Shown: positions 36,813-38,564 of the stretch, piece by piece
Numbering within the stretch: position 1 is the stretch's first letter
Layout of the letters: each line of letters begins with the position of its first letter
Assembly (NCBI RefSeq): GCF_000444135.1
Contig: NZ_ATDK01000223.1
Span: 1 to 38,564, forward strand
DNA from: Pseudomonas avellanae BPIC 631
GTDB taxonomy: Bacteria; Pseudomonadota; Gammaproteobacteria; Pseudomonadales; Pseudomonadaceae
Direction of reading: 5' to 3'
DNA length: 38,564 nucleotides
Notes under the pieces: model-generated
Databases searched by the model: none
Seen by the model: only the letters and a program-made list of their open reading frames with translations
Told to the model about the DNA's origin: nothing
Program-made: the position numbers and the translations under genes

Positions 36813-37046
36813 ATGACAACCGCCATGACCGACACCCGCCTGTGCCCTGTGTGCGGCTTCAGCAACCAGTGCAGCCTGGCCGACCCGCGCACTGCCGATC
36901 AGCCCTGCTGGTGTTTTTCGGAAAACATCGACCCGGCGTTGCTCGCCGCCTTGCCGGACGACCTCCGAAATCAGGCGTGCCTGTGCCCTCGCTGTGCGCT
37001 CGGCGTTGTACACAAGCCTGCTTTTGATTCTGGCCGGAGGCCGTAG
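36813..37046 (+). CDS. Cysteine-rich CWC family protein
   Basis: 77 residues with CPVCGFSNQC (Cys11, 14, 20), CWC (32-34) and CLCPRC (56-61), the pattern of the CWC family; probably binds a metal ion, function unknown. Starts at 36813 (or the ATG at 36825), 7 nt after the large gene's stop, so coupling is possible. Its TAG stop is the TAG of the first REP unit of the following palindrome. Confidence 0.75.
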   Translation: MTTAMTDTRLCPVCGFSNQCSLADPRTADQPCWCFSENIDPALLAALPDDLRNQACLCPRCALGVVHKPAFDSGRRP

Positions 37047-37050
37047 GAGT

Positions 37051-37365
37051 CTTCGCTTGTCCACGATGGGCTGCGAAGCGGCCCCAAAGCCGGCCACCTT
37101 GGTTGTATCTGGCGAGACGACCGGTTTTACTGCTGGTTCCCGGCAGTTCGCGGACGAGTCCGCTCCTACAAAAACCGAGATATAGCGGACAAACGAAGCG
37201 TCACCCGGTCCGCACACATAACACGCTTCTGCCCGGAGGGCGTAGGAGTGGACTTGTCCACGATCTGCCGGGAACCGGCAGTAAAACCAGTGCATATGGT
37301 GTATCAGGCACAACTAAGACGGCCTGTTTTAGGGCCGCTTCGCAACCCATCGCGGAAAAGCGAAG
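37051..37365. repeat. 315-bp nested palindrome of REP units
   Basis: Three nested inverted pairs share one centre near 37206: an outer pair (37051-37085 with 37332-37365, 3-4 mismatches), a middle pair (37123-37146 with 37265-37288, one mismatch) and an inner REP pair (37147-37169 with 37242-37264). The block GAAGCGTC(G/A)CCCGGTC also recurs (37193-37210, 37361-37376) and matches the inverse of 30037-30063. Fills the 392-nt gap before rsuA. Confidence 0.85.
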
Positions 37366-37438
37366 CGTCGCCCGGTCAAGCGACCCGCCCGCTCACAGAG
37401 TAAGATGCGCGTCTCATCCGCCGTGCGTCGCCCTCCTC

Positions 37439-38131
37439 ATGCGCCTTGATCGTTTCCTCAGCAACCTGCCCCGCTTCAACCGCAAGAGCGTGCGCCTGGC
37501 ACTGGCCAGCGGCAGGGTGCAGGTGGACGGGCAAATCACCACGGACCCGCATTACGACGTGCGTGAGTTCAGTTGCGTAGTGTTAGATGCGGAAATCCTT
37601 CAGCCCGGCAAAGCCGCGCGCTACTTCATGCTGCACAAGCCGCAAGGCTGCGTCAGCGCAACGACCGATGCGCAGCACGCAACAGTGCTCGATTTGCTCG
37701 ACGAGCCTGACAAACACGAACTGCACATCGCCGGACGACTGGACTTCAACACCACCGGTCTGATGCTGATTACCAACGATGGCCAATGGTCGCGACGACT
37801 TACTCAGCCGCAAACCAAAATGCCCAAAGTGTATTACGTCGAGACCGAGCAACTTATCGACGAGCGCTATGCGCTGACATTCGCCGAAGGTCTGTTTTTC
37901 TCATTCGAAAACATCATCACGCAACCGGCACAACTGACCGTGCTGGGGCCGCGAAGCGCGCGCTTGAGCATCATCGAAGGCCGTTACCACCAAGTGAAAC
38001 GGATGTTCGGTCACTTCGACAACAAAGTGCTGCAACTGCACCGGGAAAGCATCGGCGCGTTGATCCTCGACCCGGCCCTGCCGCCCGGCGGCTACCGCTC
38101 GCTGCAGGCTGCGGAAGTAGCCCTGTTTTAG
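37439..38131 (+). CDS. rsuA: 16S rRNA pseudouridine(516) synthase RsuA
   Basis: 230 residues. N-terminal S4 RNA-binding domain (1-50, LDRFLSNLPRFNRKSVRLAL), then the synthase domain with GRLDFNTTGL and catalytic Asp102, and the late GRYHQVKRMFG block. It isomerises U516 of 16S rRNA. The ATG at 37439 is chosen: the frame stays open far upstream through the REP palindrome, but that part is translated repeat with no homology. Paralogous families (RluB/E/F) are possible; length favours RsuA. Confidence 0.9.
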   Translation: MRLDRFLSNLPRFNRKSVRLALASGRVQVDGQITTDPHYDVREFSCVVLDAEILQPGKAARYFMLHKPQGCVSATTDAQHATVLDLLDEPDKHELHIAGRLDFNTTGLMLITNDGQWSRRLTQPQTKMPKVYYVETEQLIDERYALTFAEGLFFSFENIITQPAQLTVLGPRSARLSIIEGRYHQVKRMFGHFDNKVLQLHRESIGALILDPALPPGGYRSLQAAEVALF

Positions 38132-38428
38132 AAAGTCACAACCGTTCGGCGGAATAGCAAAACAACTCAAAAACCACGCTGGCGGATTATCGATTCGACT
38201 GCTTGACTGCAAGTGTCAGCCCTTATGCGACTGATGAGTCCACCTATTATTCCAAGAAACTCTTTGTCGTATCGAGCCGCTGGCTTGCGACAAATTGCCC
38301 GCCAATAACAATACCTGTCGAACAGTTTATCGGATCGACCTGGGCCTTAAATCGGCTATCGCCTGCCTGTCACGAAACTCGTGCAACGTCGTTTGCACGC
38401 AGACCTGTTTACGCCAGGAGTTACACCT
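38132..38428. other. rsuA downstream region
   Basis: No gene recognised. GTGCAA (38381-38386) and TTGCAC (38393-38398) form a short inverted repeat about 30 nt before the following start codon, a possible operator. Confidence 0.35.
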
Positions 38429-38485
38429 ATGTCGCCAGAAAAAGCAGTGCTGGACATACAAGTGTTGGCGCTGATTGAAAACTGA
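38429..38485 (+). pseudogene. 5' remnant of an unknown gene cut by an IS end
   Basis: ATG with AGGAG 8 nt upstream starts MSPEKAVLDIQ; from 38463 the sequence looks like an IS terminus and the frame stops at 38485. Too short to identify. It could also be a chance ORF. Confidence 0.4.
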
Positions 38486-38564
38486 CCCACCCTGCCGATT
38501 GAAAATTGACCCAGGACGGATTGCTGATTTCTGTCCCAGCAATTGTGGATAAGCTTAGCAGCAG
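38463..38564. mobile_element. Probable IS21-family end (cut by the window edge)
   Basis: Begins TG and carries two near-identical 17-nt repeats, GATTGAAAACTGACCCA (38473-38489) and GATTGAAAATTGACCCA (38497-38513), 24 nt apart; such repeated GAAAATTGACCC blocks are typical of IS21-type ends. No transposase is visible in the window. Confidence 0.5.

Noticed and set aside
37272..37300. GGAACC resembling half of a type III secretion hrp box
   Set aside because: No CCACNNA at 15-16 nt; the bases belong to a REP palindrome arm.
37103..37438. 112-codon upstream extension of rsuA
   Set aside because: It is translated REP palindrome; homology starts at the ATG at 37439.

Overview
The window reads as chromosomal DNA of a Pseudomonas syringae-group bacterium. 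Grounds: the protein sequences are Pseudomonas-like throughout, the algU-mucA-mucB-mucD cluster lacks mucC (as I recall being reported for P. syringae), Pseudomonas-type REP/REPIN palindromes are present, and the GC content is moderately high. No rRNA, tRNA or CRISPR array was seen.

Left part (1-10500, minus strand): a housekeeping block reads lepA-lepB-DUF4845-rnc-era-recO-pdxJ (translation factor, signal peptidase, RNase III, Era GTPase, repair, vitamin B6). It is separated by a strong intrinsic terminator from the envelope-stress/alginate operon algU-mucA-mucB-mucD, which has two AlgU-type autoregulatory promoters upstream.

Middle (10950-23200): nadB runs divergently. It is followed by ygfX and sdhE (minus), ygfZ and an HDOD gene (plus), then a tricarboxylate module: tctE-tctD (minus) divergent from tctC-tctB-tctA-abrB-like (plus). 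The tctD/tctC intergenic region carries an inverted repeat, two Crc/Hfq-type AANAANAA motifs and a possible 58-codon ORF. ung and a repeat-rich lipoprotein gene (both minus) close this section.

Right part (23500-33400): a guanidine-assimilation operon. In order it has a candidate sigma54 promoter, a clear guanidine-I (ykkC) riboswitch with an overlapping terminator, an ABC importer, two DUF1989 carboxyguanidine deiminase subunits, a biotin-dependent guanidine ('urea') carboxylase and allophanate hydrolase. Together they would import guanidine and release ammonia. Two oddities stand out. The substrate-binding protein and permease are one continuous ORF, apparently by an in-frame deletion that removed the permease's first membrane helix yet keeps a workable topology. 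The carboxylase contains two tandem REPINs, 111 nt apart (37 codons), translated in frame as an interdomain linker.

End (33470-38564): a 1110-residue dermonecrotic-toxin-like protein of unknown role, a small CWC cysteine-rich protein, a 315-bp nested palindrome built from the same REP family as the carboxylase insert, rsuA, and at the edge what looks like an IS21-type end cutting off the start of an unknown gene.
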